Below the pieces are notes generated by a model. That model was not told the origin of the DNA. It did not search any database and worked only from the letters and a program-made list of their open reading frames with translations. Shown here piece after piece: positions 5,092-12,571 of a stretch of 17,947 nucleotides of DNA. The stretch is from an uncultured Roseburia sp. (GTDB lineage Bacteria > Bacillota > Clostridia > Lachnospirales > Lachnospiraceae): assembly GCA_934292805.1 (NCBI GenBank), contig CAKQXQ010000043.1:1-17947 (forward strand), in the 5' to 3' direction. The stretch's first letter is position 1; every line of letters begins with the position of its first letter. The translations under genes and the position numbers were made by a program.

Positions 5092-6564
5092 ATGATGAAA
5101 TATTTACAGAAATTAGGAAAAGCTTTAATGCTTCCTGTAGCATGTCTTCCGATCTGTGGTATCTTAATGGGTCTTGGATATGCACTTTGTCCATCTACCA
5201 TGCAGGGTGGTGACGTTACCGGTATCCTTGAGATGATCGGTTTCTTCCTTGTAAAAGCAGGTGGAGCTTTAATCGATAACATGGCAGTTCTTTTTGTTAT
5301 CGGTGTTGGTGTTGGTATGGCTGATGACAATGATGGTACAGCAGCTCTTGCAGCTTTAGCATCATGGTTAATGATGACAAACCTTCTTGCCGTTGGAACA
5401 GTAACAACATTAATGCCAGCAATCGCTGACAACGCTACAAAGTCACTTGCATTCGGTAAGATCGCAAACCCATTTATCGGTATCCTTGCTGGTATTATCG
5501 GTGCAACATGCTACAACAAGTTCAAAGGTACAAAATTACCTGACTGGTTAGCATTCTTCAGTGGAAAACGTTGCGTAGCTATCGTAGCCGGTGTTGTTTC
5601 CATCGTTGTTTCTGCAATCTTATTATTCATCTGGCCAGTAGTATTCGGTGCATTAGTTGCTGTAGGTCAGGGAATTGCAGGTCTTGGAGCAGTTGGTGCT
5701 GGTCTGTATGCATTCTTAAACAGATTATTAATCCCAACAGGATTACACCATGCATTAAACAACGTATTCTGGTTTGATACAATCGGTCTTGGTGACCTTG
5801 GACATTTCTGGGCAGGTGAAACATCTGCTGATGTAACATGGGATTTAGGTATGTACATGTCCGGATTCTTCCCATGTATGATGTTCGGTATTCCAGGTGC
5901 AGCTCTTGCTATGGTTCACACAGCTAAGAGTGATAAGAAGAAAGTTGCTATCGGACTTGTTGCTTCTGCAGCTATCTGTGCATTCGTTTGTGGTGTTACA
6001 GAGCCATTCGAGTTCGGTTTCATGTTCCTTGCACCAGCTCTTTACGTAGTATATGCAGCATTATATGGTATCTTCACAGTTATTACTGTATTAGTTGGAT
6101 TCAGAGCAGGTTTCTGTTTCTCCGCTGGAGCAACTGACTTAATCTTCTCCGCATCCCTCCCAGCTGCAAAGAATACATGGATGATCATTCCTCTTGGAGT
6201 TGCAGCATTTATCGTATTCTACGTAGTATTCCGTTTCGCTATCACAAAGTTTGACTTAAAGACTCCTGGTAGAGAAGATGATGATCTTGAAGCAGAGAAA
6301 AAAGTAGAACTTGGAAATAACGATTACACAACAGTTGCAGCAATCATTCTTGAAGGTCTCGGCGGAGCTGAGAACGTAACAAGCATTGATAACTGCATCA
6401 CAAGACTTCGTCTTGAAGTAAAAGACAGCTCTTTAGTAGATGAGAAGAAAATCAAATCTGCAGGAGTTGCTGGTATCGTAAGACCAAGCAAACAGGCTGT
6501 TCAGGTTATCATTGGAACAAAAGTTCAGTTCGTAGCTGATGAGTTCAAAAAATTATGTAAATAA
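5092..6564 (+). CDS. PTS EIICB transporter, N-acetylglucosamine/glucose (NagE-like) family
   Basis: This is an integral membrane sugar permease (490 residues) that imports and phosphorylates its substrate. The hydrophobic EIIC domain spans about 1-388 and holds IPTGLHHALNNVFWFD (214-229), MSGFFPCMMFGIPGAALAM (256-274) and the motif GVTEPFEF (301-308). A linker with LKTPGRED (389-396) leads to the EIIB domain (about 410-490), with phospho-cysteine C435 in IDNCITRLRL. There is no EIIA domain; the separate EIIA encoded just upstream would supply it. The MSGFFP-MMFG and KTPGRED segments resemble NagE/NagP more than PtsG, so N-acetylglucosamine is the better guess, but glucose cannot be excluded. 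AAGGAGG lies 10 bases before ATG 5092; ATG 5095 is an alternative. The codon pattern is rich in highly used triplets, suggesting high expression. Confidence 0.9.
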   Translation: MMKYLQKLGKALMLPVACLPICGILMGLGYALCPSTMQGGDVTGILEMIGFFLVKAGGALIDNMAVLFVIGVGVGMADDNDGTAALAALASWLMMTNLLAVGTVTTLMPAIADNATKSLAFGKIANPFIGILAGIIGATCYNKFKGTKLPDWLAFFSGKRCVAIVAGVVSIVVSAILLFIWPVVFGALVAVGQGIAGLGAVGAGLYAFLNRLLIPTGLHHALNNVFWFDTIGLGDLGHFWAGETSADVTWDLGMYMSGFFPCMMFGIPGAALAMVHTAKSDKKKVAIGLVASAAICAFVCGVTEPFEFGFMFLAPALYVVYAALYGIFTVITVLVGFRAGFCFSAGATDLIFSASLPAAKNTWMIIPLGVAAFIVFYVVFRFAITKFDLKTPGREDDDLEAEKKVELGNNDYTTVAAIILEGLGGAENVTSIDNCITRLRLEVKDSSLVDEKKIKSAGVAGIVRPSKQAVQVIIGTKVQFVADEFKKLCK

Positions 6565-6586
6565 TAAACAAATATAATCCCTTTCG

Positions 6587-6624
6587 AAAAGAGGTCGTTC
6601 CTGCGGGAGCGGCTTCTTTTTCTT
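6587..6624 (+). terminator. Intrinsic terminator ending the PTS operon
   Basis: A stem of 13 or more pairs (6589-6601 with 6606-6618, several G-U pairs) encloses the tetraloop TGCG and is followed by a T-rich tail. It lies 22 bases after the EIICB stop and closes the licT transcript. Confidence 0.87.
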
Positions 6625-6651
6625 TACAATAAAAAAGACAAATGATACAAT
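6623..6651 (+). promoter_or_regulatory. Sigma-A promoter of the coiled-coil gene
   Basis: TTTACA (6623-6628) and TACAAT (6646-6651) are 17 bases apart. The -35 box sits in the T-rich tail of the preceding terminator, so the two signals abut. Transcription would begin near 6658, about 65 bases before the start codon at 6723. Confidence 0.7.
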
Positions 6652-6722
6652 GTTTTCAGAAAAAGGTAAAATATGTATATCAGAATGAATGTATATTTTA
6701 CAAAGATACTGGAGGAAGTGTG

Positions 6723-7577
6723 ATGGCGAATTTTTTTCAAAAAATAGCACAGATCTACCAGAGAAGAAGGAAGCCGCAGGGAGTCTCCTTTGTGAGAGAT
6801 GACAGGAAAATGCGTGCGGATCGTTTGGCACGGGGAGAAGAAAGGATACAGGAAAAAGTGGAAAAAGAAGATTTCTTATTAAGCCAGATTGATGAATTCA
6901 GGGAAAAAGCAAAGCAGCTGCAGAATCTTTTGAATGCAAAGGAAAGTAAAGTTTCAGAGCTGCAGAGCCTTGTAAGAGAAAGAGAAGATAAGGCAAAAGA
7001 ATTAGAGCAGGTTTTGCAGGAGAGACAGGAAGAGGCAGATGAACTGACAACAGGTTTTGAAAAGAAAGTGGACGAGCTTGCCAAAGTTGTAACTGCTAAG
7101 ATGAGTGAGATTGAGGAAGCGGTATCGAATCAGGTTGCAGAGGTGAAGACGGTAACTGCAGACCAGCTTGCAGCAAGCCGCAGATTAAGTGATGACCAGC
7201 TTGCAGCAAGTAAGAAGCTGAATGAAGAGCAGATGGCTGCCAATAAGAGATTCCTTGAGGAGCAGACGGAAGTCAACAAGAAGCTCAATGAGGAACAGGT
7301 AGCAGAAGTCAAAGCACTTCTTGAAAATGCAACTACCCAGCTTGAGACGATCAAATCTGATCTGTCCGAGAAAGTGCATTCTGAAAATGTAAAATGCTAC
7401 CGTAACATTCAGGATCTTTTTAATGAATTTGATTCTAAGATTGAAAAGATGGATGAGATGGAGAAGAATGTTGATTCTGTAAAGGGATTTGCAAAGGTGA
7501 TCTCATGGTTTTCTGTGCTTAATTTCATTTTGCTTGTCGGGGTGCTTTTAAGCGTACTTGGAGTATTCACTTTCTGA
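6723..7577 (+). CDS. Tail-anchored coiled-coil protein with hendecad repeats, unknown function
   Basis: I do not recognise a characterised family. From ATG 6723 (GGAGGAA at 6711-6717) the protein has 284 residues. An upstream in-frame ATG at 6642 lies inside the promoter and is rejected. Order of features: a short amphipathic start, a basic patch RRRKPQ (14-19), a long charged helix predicted to be coiled coil (about 35-215), and six tandem 11-residue units (136-201). A segment with VHSENVKCYRNIQ (218-230) includes the only cysteine (225). Last comes one hydrophobic segment (about 257-282) ending two residues before the C-terminus. With no signal peptide and one C-terminal membrane segment, a tail-anchored protein facing the cytoplasm is likely. 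It has its own promoter and lies 91 bases before the pyrophosphatase gene. A role as scaffold or spacer at the membrane is only a guess. Confidence 0.82.
   Translation: MANFFQKIAQIYQRRRKPQGVSFVRDDRKMRADRLARGEERIQEKVEKEDFLLSQIDEFREKAKQLQNLLNAKESKVSELQSLVREREDKAKELEQVLQERQEEADELTTGFEKKVDELAKVVTAKMSEIEEAVSNQVAEVKTVTADQLAASRRLSDDQLAASKKLNEEQMAANKRFLEEQTEVNKKLNEEQVAEVKALLENATTQLETIKSDLSEKVHSENVKCYRNIQDLFNEFDSKIEKMDEMEKNVDSVKGFAKVISWFSVLNFILLVGVLLSVLGVFTF
7128..7325 (+). repeat. Six in-frame 33-bp tandem repeats encoding hendecads
   Basis: Six consecutive 33-bp units encode 11-residue units of the type x-Q-x-A-x-x-K-x-L-x-E (for example DQLAASRRLSD, DQLAASKKLNE, EQMAANKRFLE). Units 2 and 3 start with an identical 17-bp sequence (7161-7177 and 7194-7210), pointing to tandem duplication. 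Units 1 and 6 share QVAEVK. An 11-residue period favours a nearly straight coiled coil rather than a heptad one. Confidence 0.85.
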
Positions 7578-7668
7578 TCTGCTGTTTTTTAAAACCGCAG
7601 TAAAAGAAAAGGCAGACTTAGGACCGTGGGGTATTTGGGGATAAAATTAGCAATTTGGAGAGATTGAC

Positions 7669-9321
7669 ATGAATATAGAACCAAAAAAAGTATGGATCGT
7701 TGGACATAAGAATCCGGATACAGATTCAATCTGCGCAGCGATCAGTTATGCATATCTGAAAAACCAGCTCGGAGAGAGAGAATATGTGCCGAAGCGTGCC
7801 GGGGCGATCAGTGAAGAGACAAGGTACGTACTGGATTATTTTAAAGTAGAAGATCCGGAACTCATTACAGACGTGGGAGCACAGCTGAAGGATATTTCTA
7901 TCCGGAAGACTGCAGGCGTAGGTTCGCAGATTTCACTGAAAAAAGCATGGGAGACGATGAAGAAGCTGGATGTTGTTACACTCCCTGTTACGAACAGACT
8001 CGGAAAGCTGGAAGGAATTATCGTAACAAAAGATATTGCAACATCCTATATGGATGTTTATGACAGCCGTGTTTTATCCAAAGCAAGAACACAGTACAAA
8101 AATATTGCAGAGACACTGGATGGCAAAATTCTGGCTGGAAACGAGCATGCCTATTTTATGCGAGGTAAAGTGCTTGTAGCAACGACACCGGATTATATGA
8201 TGGATTTCATGGAAGCAGATGACATGGTGATCTTAGGAGCACAGAAAGAGTCACAGATCCGGGCACTTGAGGCAAATGCCAGCTGCATTATTGTCGGTTG
8301 CGGCTTTGAAGTGGATCCTGAAGTGATCCAGATGGCTAATAAAAAAGACTGCATTGTGATCACAACAACTTATGATACATTTTCAATTGCCAGACTTGTC
8401 AATCAGAGTATGCCGATCAAGGAGTTTATGACAAGAGAGGGACTTGTTACATTTGATATTGATGATTATGTGGATGATGTGAAAGAGACAATGTCAAGGA
8501 TCAGACATCGTGATTTCCCGATTTTGGATGAGAGTGGCTATTATGTCGGAATGGTATCCAGACGAAACTTAATGAGCATGCAGAAAAAGCAGGTGATCTT
8601 AGTTGATCACAATGAAAAATCACAGGCAGTTGACAATATCAATGAGGCCGAGATCTTGGAAATTATCGATCATCACAGAATCGGAAGTTTAGAGACGATT
8701 TCGCCGGTTTATTTCAGAAATCAGCCGTTAGGATGTACATCAACGATCATATATCAGATGTTCCAGGAGAAAAATATTGAAATCCCGGCACATATTGCAG
8801 GATTATTACTTTCGGCAATCTTATCGGATACTTTAATGTTCCGTTCACCAACCTGCACACAGCTGGATATTCTTGCGGCAGAAGCATTGGCACGTATTGC
8901 CAGTGTTGATATTGAAACACATGCAAAGAACATGTTTAAGGCCGGAAGCGATTTTAAGAATAAGACGACAGAAGAGATTTTCTATTCTGACTTTAAAGTG
9001 TTCCATGCAGAAAATGTAGATTTTGGTGTGGCACAGATCAGTGCGATGAGCAGAGAAGAACTGGATAAAGTCGGAGAAAAAATCCGTCCATTCATGAAAG
9101 AAGTACTTGGCGAAAAACGTCTGGATATGGTTTATGTAATGCTGACCGATATTTTGGAAGAGTCCTCCAAAGTAATTTTTGAAGGACATGATGCAGGCAA
9201 AATCCTCGCAGAAGCCTTTGAAAAAGAAGAAGATGAAAAGGGCATACTGCTGGAAGGAATCGTATCCCGCAAGAAGCAGATGATCCCGACACTGATCAAT
9301 GCTATGGCAGAACGCCAATAG
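7669..9321 (+). CDS. ppaC: Manganese-dependent inorganic pyrophosphatase with CBS and DRTGG domains
   Basis: This family II (DHH superfamily) pyrophosphatase hydrolyses PPi to two phosphates in the cytoplasm. The 550 residues show the DHH catalytic domain split by a regulatory insert. GHKNPDTDS (12-20) carries metal ligands H13, D17 and D19. The insert covers about 70-305: a CBS domain, a DRTGG-like domain, then a second CBS domain. The DHH domain resumes with VDHNE (D313), IDHHR (D334, H335) and SDT (D387). The C-terminal DHHA2 domain ends with the substrate-binding SRKKQ (533-537). Known enzymes of this architecture are regulated by adenine nucleotides through CBS domains and by diadenosine polyphosphates, so similar control is likely. 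TTGGAG precedes ATG 7669. The gene may be co-transcribed with the coiled-coil gene, because no clear terminator separates them. Confidence 0.95.
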   Translation: MNIEPKKVWIVGHKNPDTDSICAAISYAYLKNQLGEREYVPKRAGAISEETRYVLDYFKVEDPELITDVGAQLKDISIRKTAGVGSQISLKKAWETMKKLDVVTLPVTNRLGKLEGIIVTKDIATSYMDVYDSRVLSKARTQYKNIAETLDGKILAGNEHAYFMRGKVLVATTPDYMMDFMEADDMVILGAQKESQIRALEANASCIIVGCGFEVDPEVIQMANKKDCIVITTTYDTFSIARLVNQSMPIKEFMTREGLVTFDIDDYVDDVKETMSRIRHRDFPILDESGYYVGMVSRRNLMSMQKKQVILVDHNEKSQAVDNINEAEILEIIDHHRIGSLETISPVYFRNQPLGCTSTIIYQMFQEKNIEIPAHIAGLLLSAILSDTLMFRSPTCTQLDILAAEALARIASVDIETHAKNMFKAGSDFKNKTTEEIFYSDFKVFHAENVDFGVAQISAMSREELDKVGEKIRPFMKEVLGEKRLDMVYVMLTDILEESSKVIFEGHDAGKILAEAFEKEEDEKGILLEGIVSRKKQMIPTLINAMAERQ

Positions 9322-9326
9322 AAGTG

Positions 9327-9349
9327 ATCCTGTGTCAGGATGGTTTTAC
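9327..9349. terminator. Weak hairpin between convergent genes
   Basis: ATCCTG (9327-9332) and CAGGAT (9336-9341) form a 6-bp stem with a TGT loop, followed by GGTTTTA. It stands in the 24-base gap between the pyrophosphatase stop and the end of the minus-strand regulator gene. A shared weak terminator is plausible, but the stem is short. Confidence 0.42.
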
Positions 9350-10179
9350 TTTAATATGCGCGGAGATTCACCAAAGCATTTCTTATAGGCACGGGAGAAA
9401 GTTGAGTAATTATTGAAACCACATTCATAGCAGGCTTCCGTGACCGGCTTTCCAGACAGGATCAGTTCTCTTGCAAGGAGAAGTCGTTTGGTGGAGAGAT
9501 AATTACCGATGCTGTATCCGGTCTCTTCTTTGAAGGTATGCATGAGATAATAACGGCTGAGGTAGAAACGTGCTGCAATGTCATCAATACTTAATGGCTC
9601 GGTCAGATGCTCATTCAGATAATGAAGAACAGAGAGAATCTTGTCATTGGCCGCGGATGTCTCAATATATTCGATTTTGTTATGCAAAGCCGCCCGGTTG
9701 AGCTGGATCAGGAATTCAAGAAAAAGCAGTCTGTGATGCAATTCATGCGCGTAGTCCGAATCAGTAAGAGAAAGATCTAATTCTGCAGTAAGCCTTCCAA
9801 GCCGGTTTCCGGAAAAAGATTCTACGCGGAGTACATGGGACTGTTCTTCTGATGCCTTCCGAAAGCAGAGCTGCAGATCATTGTCTGCTTCACTGTATTG
9901 GTCTAAAAAATCAGGGGAAACATAAATAATAATACGTTCATAAGGCCGGTCAGAGTGAATGACCGGCTTATGTACTTCTCCGGCATTGACAAGTACAATG
10001 TCATTTTTTTTAAGATCGTAGGAACGACCTTCAATACAATAAGTGACATCACCGTTCAGTAAGATCAGTATCTTGTGAAAATCATGGTAATGATAGTGAA
10101 AAGTACGCATGGATTCATCTTTTAAATGGAACATTTTAAAGTCGGAAGTGAGGTATCCTACTTTTTTATAATCTGGCAT
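9346..10179 (-). CDS. AraC-family transcriptional regulator with N-terminal cupin domain
   Basis: This is a cytoplasmic DNA-binding regulator of 277 residues. The N-terminal half looks like an AraC-type cupin, with a histidine-rich strand FHYHYHDFH (27-35) and GEVHKP (67-72), which may bind a small ligand or metal. The C-terminal 100 residues hold two helix-turn-helix motifs: LSIDDIAARFYLSRYYLMHTF, about 195-215, and the signature region with ECGFNNYSTFSRAYKKCFGESP near the end. AGGAGGA (10184-10190, minus sense) precedes the start. The gene is divergent from the trans-sulfuration enzyme gene across a 217-base spacer with an inverted repeat touching both promoters, so regulation of that gene and of itself is the likely job. 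The effector is unknown; a sulfur compound or amino acid is only a guess. Confidence 0.92.
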   Translation of the reverse strand: MPDYKKVGYLTSDFKMFHLKDESMRTFHYHYHDFHKILILLNGDVTYCIEGRSYDLKKNDIVLVNAGEVHKPVIHSDRPYERIIIYVSPDFLDQYSEADNDLQLCFRKASEEQSHVLRVESFSGNRLGRLTAELDLSLTDSDYAHELHHRLLFLEFLIQLNRAALHNKIEYIETSAANDKILSVLHYLNEHLTEPLSIDDIAARFYLSRYYLMHTFKEETGYSIGNYLSTKRLLLARELILSGKPVTEACYECGFNNYSTFSRAYKKCFGESPRILK

Positions 10180-10251
10180 GTTATCCTCCTCGTATTATGT
10201 ACTGCGATATGCATGGAATATCAGATACAGCGAAATCCAAACTCTGACTTT

Positions 10252-10280
10252 ATGATAGAATAAAAAAGCACAATTTGCAA
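10252..10280 (-). promoter_or_regulatory. Probable promoter of the AraC-family gene
   Basis: On the minus strand, TTGCAA (10280-10275) and TATCAT (10257-10252) are 17 bases apart, matching the sigma-A consensus at 4/6 and 5/6 positions. Transcription would start near 10245, about 65 bases before the start codon. Confidence 0.52.
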
Positions 10281-10318
10281 TATAAACAACACAGAACTTG
10301 TATATATTTTAAATTGTG
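10269..10318. promoter_or_regulatory. Inverted repeat bridging the divergent promoters (candidate operator)
   Basis: CACAATTT (10269-10276) and AAATTGTG (10311-10318) are perfect inverted arms 34 bases apart. The left arm overlaps the -35 region of the minus-strand promoter, and the right arm lies just upstream of the plus-strand TATAAT at 10324. The AraC-family protein encoded alongside is the obvious candidate binder, though such proteins often use direct repeats. Confidence 0.4.
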
Positions 10319-10329
10319 TCTATTATAAT
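10301..10329 (+). promoter_or_regulatory. Probable promoter of the trans-sulfuration gene
   Basis: A perfect TATAAT (10324-10329) lies 67 bases before the start codon. The -35 at 17-base spacing is TATATA (10301-10306), a poor match, while TTGTAT (10298-10303) would need a 20-base spacer. A good -10 with a weak -35 is what an activator-dependent promoter would show. Confidence 0.5.
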
Positions 10330-10396
10330 GAAAATAACAATGAGCAGTCCGGGTGAAAGACTGCGGTGGAATGAGAAGAAAGGTGGATTTGTTTTT

Positions 10397-11581
10397 ATGA
10401 AGAATTTCAGCAATTACACAGATTTTGATAGAAAAGATAACTTGCATTTTGAGTCAAAAGCAGTGCATGGAGCACTTGGTACGGAACCGCTTACCGGAGC
10501 AGTCAGCATGCCGATTTTCCAGGCTGTAACTTACCGTCATCCTGCACTTGGTGAGACTACAGGATTTGCATACAGCCGTCTTGAAAATCCGACGAGACAG
10601 GAATTAGAGCGCACGATGGCTATCCTTGAAGGTGGTATCAAAGCATTCGCATTCTCCAGCGGACAGGCTGCCAATATGGCTGTATTTTCTCTGCTGGATC
10701 CGGGAGATCATGTTATTCTTTCTGATGATATTTATGGCGGTACATTCCGTATTATCGGTGATGTGTTTGGCAAATACGGCATTGAGCATACTTACGTGGA
10801 GATGGATGATCTTGAAGCTGTAAAAGCAGCAATTAAGCCTAACACCAAAATGCTTTTTGTTGAGACCCCAACAAATCCGATGATGAAGGTTGCTGATATT
10901 GCAGCGTTATCAGAGATTGCAAAAAGTGTCGGAGCACTGATGGTAGTAGATAATACATTCCTTACACCATATTTCCAGAATCCGTTAAAATTAGGCGCGG
11001 ATATCGTAACACACAGCTCCACCAAATACCTTGGCGGACACAATGACACACTTTCCGGAATTGTTGTAGTAAAAGACAATGAAGAGATTGCAGAGAAGAT
11101 CCATATTCATATCAAATCCCATGGAAGCCAGCTGGCACCGATGGACTGCTGGCTGTTACTTCGCGGAATCAAGACACTTCCTGTGCGTATGGACAGACAC
11201 AATGAGAATGCAAAGAAAGTGGCAGAGTGGTTAAGAACCCAGCCAAAGGTAAAAAAAGTTTACTATGTTGGATTTGAAGATCACAAAGATTATGCAACAA
11301 CGATCAAGCAGACAAGAGGATTCGGCGGAATGATCTCCTTTACTGTAGATTCTTTTGAAACAGTCCAGAAGATTTTAAGAAATGTGGACATGATCATGTT
11401 CGCAGAGAGTCTTGGTGGAACAGAGACTCTGATCACATATCCGACAACACAGACACATGAGGATACACCAAAGGATGTAAAAGAAAAATTAGGCATTACA
11501 GACTGTTTCTTACGTATGTCAGTAGGTATCGAGAATGTAGATGATATCATTGCAGATCTTGACCGTGCAATGAACTCATAA
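10397..11581 (+). CDS. Trans-sulfuration (Cys/Met metabolism) PLP-dependent enzyme
   Basis: This is a fold-type I PLP enzyme of the cystathionine gamma-synthase / beta-lyase / gamma-lyase family, cytoplasmic, 394 residues. Visible residues are YSRLENPT (59-66), SSGQAAN (87-93), Y113 in DDIYGGT, ETPTNP (156-161), D185 in VVDNTF, the PLP-binding K210 in THSSTKYLGGHND, and ESLGGTETLITYP (337-349) near the substrate carboxylate. The family interconverts cysteine, homocysteine and methionine precursors. Sequence alone does not separate synthase, beta-lyase and gamma-lyase, so I give no symbol. An upstream in-frame ATG (10316) overlaps the -10 box; ATG 10397 with AGGTGG ten bases before is chosen. 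dapF follows 23 bases after the stop, so they are probably co-transcribed. Control by the divergent AraC-family protein is likely. Confidence 0.92.
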   Translation: MKNFSNYTDFDRKDNLHFESKAVHGALGTEPLTGAVSMPIFQAVTYRHPALGETTGFAYSRLENPTRQELERTMAILEGGIKAFAFSSGQAANMAVFSLLDPGDHVILSDDIYGGTFRIIGDVFGKYGIEHTYVEMDDLEAVKAAIKPNTKMLFVETPTNPMMKVADIAALSEIAKSVGALMVVDNTFLTPYFQNPLKLGADIVTHSSTKYLGGHNDTLSGIVVVKDNEEIAEKIHIHIKSHGSQLAPMDCWLLLRGIKTLPVRMDRHNENAKKVAEWLRTQPKVKKVYYVGFEDHKDYATTIKQTRGFGGMISFTVDSFETVQKILRNVDMIMFAESLGGTETLITYPTTQTHEDTPKDVKEKLGITDCFLRMSVGIENVDDIIADLDRAMNS

Positions 11582-11604
11582 GAGAAATGGATCGAGGTAA
11601 GACT

Positions 11605-12456
11605 ATGAAATTTACAAAAATGCAGGCATTTGGTAATGACTATGTATATATTGATGCAATCCATCAGGAGTTAAAGAATCTTCCGGAACTGGCAAGGTTC
11701 GTAAGTGACAGACATTTTGCGATCGGTTCAGATGGAATGGTTTTGATCTGTCCTTCCGAAAAAGGGGATTTTCGTATGAGGATGTTCAATCCGGATGGAT
11801 CAGAGGGCGAAATGTGTGGAAATGCATTAAGAAGTGTCGGAAAGTATGTATATGACCACAGGCTGACCGATAAGACAGAACTCATTATCGAAACACTGGG
11901 CGGTATGCAGCATCTGACTCTGACAGTATCGGATGGGTATGTGTCCAATATCAGGGCGGATATCGGGGAGCCGAGACTTTCTACGAAGGTGATCCCAATC
12001 AATACTACAATGGAAACATTTGTGGATCAGCCGGTGCAGGTTCTTGACCGTACTTTCCATATTACAGCAGTTTCCTGGGGAAATCCGCACTGTGCAATGT
12101 TTGTAGATTCGGTAGCAGAACTTGACGTGGAAAAATACGGAAAAGAGATTGAACATATGACATCCGTTTTTCCAAATAAAACGAATGTAACTTTTACAGA
12201 GTTTGTGAGCAGGGATTATCTTAAAATCCGTGAGTGGGAGCGTGGAACCGGAGAGACGATCGGATGTGGAACCGGATGTGCGACAGCTGTTGTAACGGCT
12301 GTTCTGACCGGAAGATGCGACAGAAAAGTAACGGTAGAACAGATTGGCGGTCCGCTTTTGATCGAGTGGGATGAGAAAACAAACCATCTTTTTATGACAG
12401 GACCATCCCATACCGTATTTGAGTCAGAAATTGATGCATCCCATATTCTAAAATAA
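11605..12456 (+). CDS. dapF: Diaminopimelate epimerase
   Basis: DapF converts LL- to meso-diaminopimelate in lysine and peptidoglycan synthesis. The 283-residue protein starts MKFTKMQAFGNDYV, typical of the family. The two catalytic cysteines are visible: C71 in GEMCGNALR and C221 in ETIGCGTGCATA. Other conserved parts are FNPDGSEGEMCGN (61-73), the substrate-binding GNPHC (159-163) and WERGTGET (211-218). An ATG at 11587 would add six residues, but its upstream region lacks a ribosome site. GAGG (11594-11597) fits ATG 11605. It follows the trans-sulfuration gene by 23 bases and precedes murE by 115 bases, which links meso-DAP production to the gene that consumes it. Confidence 0.96.
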   Translation: MKFTKMQAFGNDYVYIDAIHQELKNLPELARFVSDRHFAIGSDGMVLICPSEKGDFRMRMFNPDGSEGEMCGNALRSVGKYVYDHRLTDKTELIIETLGGMQHLTLTVSDGYVSNIRADIGEPRLSTKVIPINTTMETFVDQPVQVLDRTFHITAVSWGNPHCAMFVDSVAELDVEKYGKEIEHMTSVFPNKTNVTFTEFVSRDYLKIREWERGTGETIGCGTGCATAVVTAVLTGRCDRKVTVEQIGGPLLIEWDEKTNHLFMTGPSHTVFESEIDASHILK

Positions 12457-12571
12457 GATGATTACGGAAAACTGTATGCGGTAAGAATAACTGTTTTATG
12501 AACGTTCGACTTGAAAGTCAGATCCGGAAATAAGAAAAACGATACGTTTTAAAGAAAAAGGAAATAATAAA

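Noticed and set aside
6642..6722. N-terminal extension of the coiled-coil protein from ATG 6642
   Set aside because: It overlaps the -10 box and lacks a ribosome site, while ATG 6723 has GGAGGAA at the right distance.
7579..7600. Inverted repeat after the coiled-coil gene
   Set aside because: One mismatch, a two-base loop unless A-T pairs open, and no T-tract; not supported as a terminator.
10316..10396. N-terminal extension of the trans-sulfuration enzyme
   Set aside because: It would start upstream of the predicted transcription start, and the extra residues are not typical of the family.
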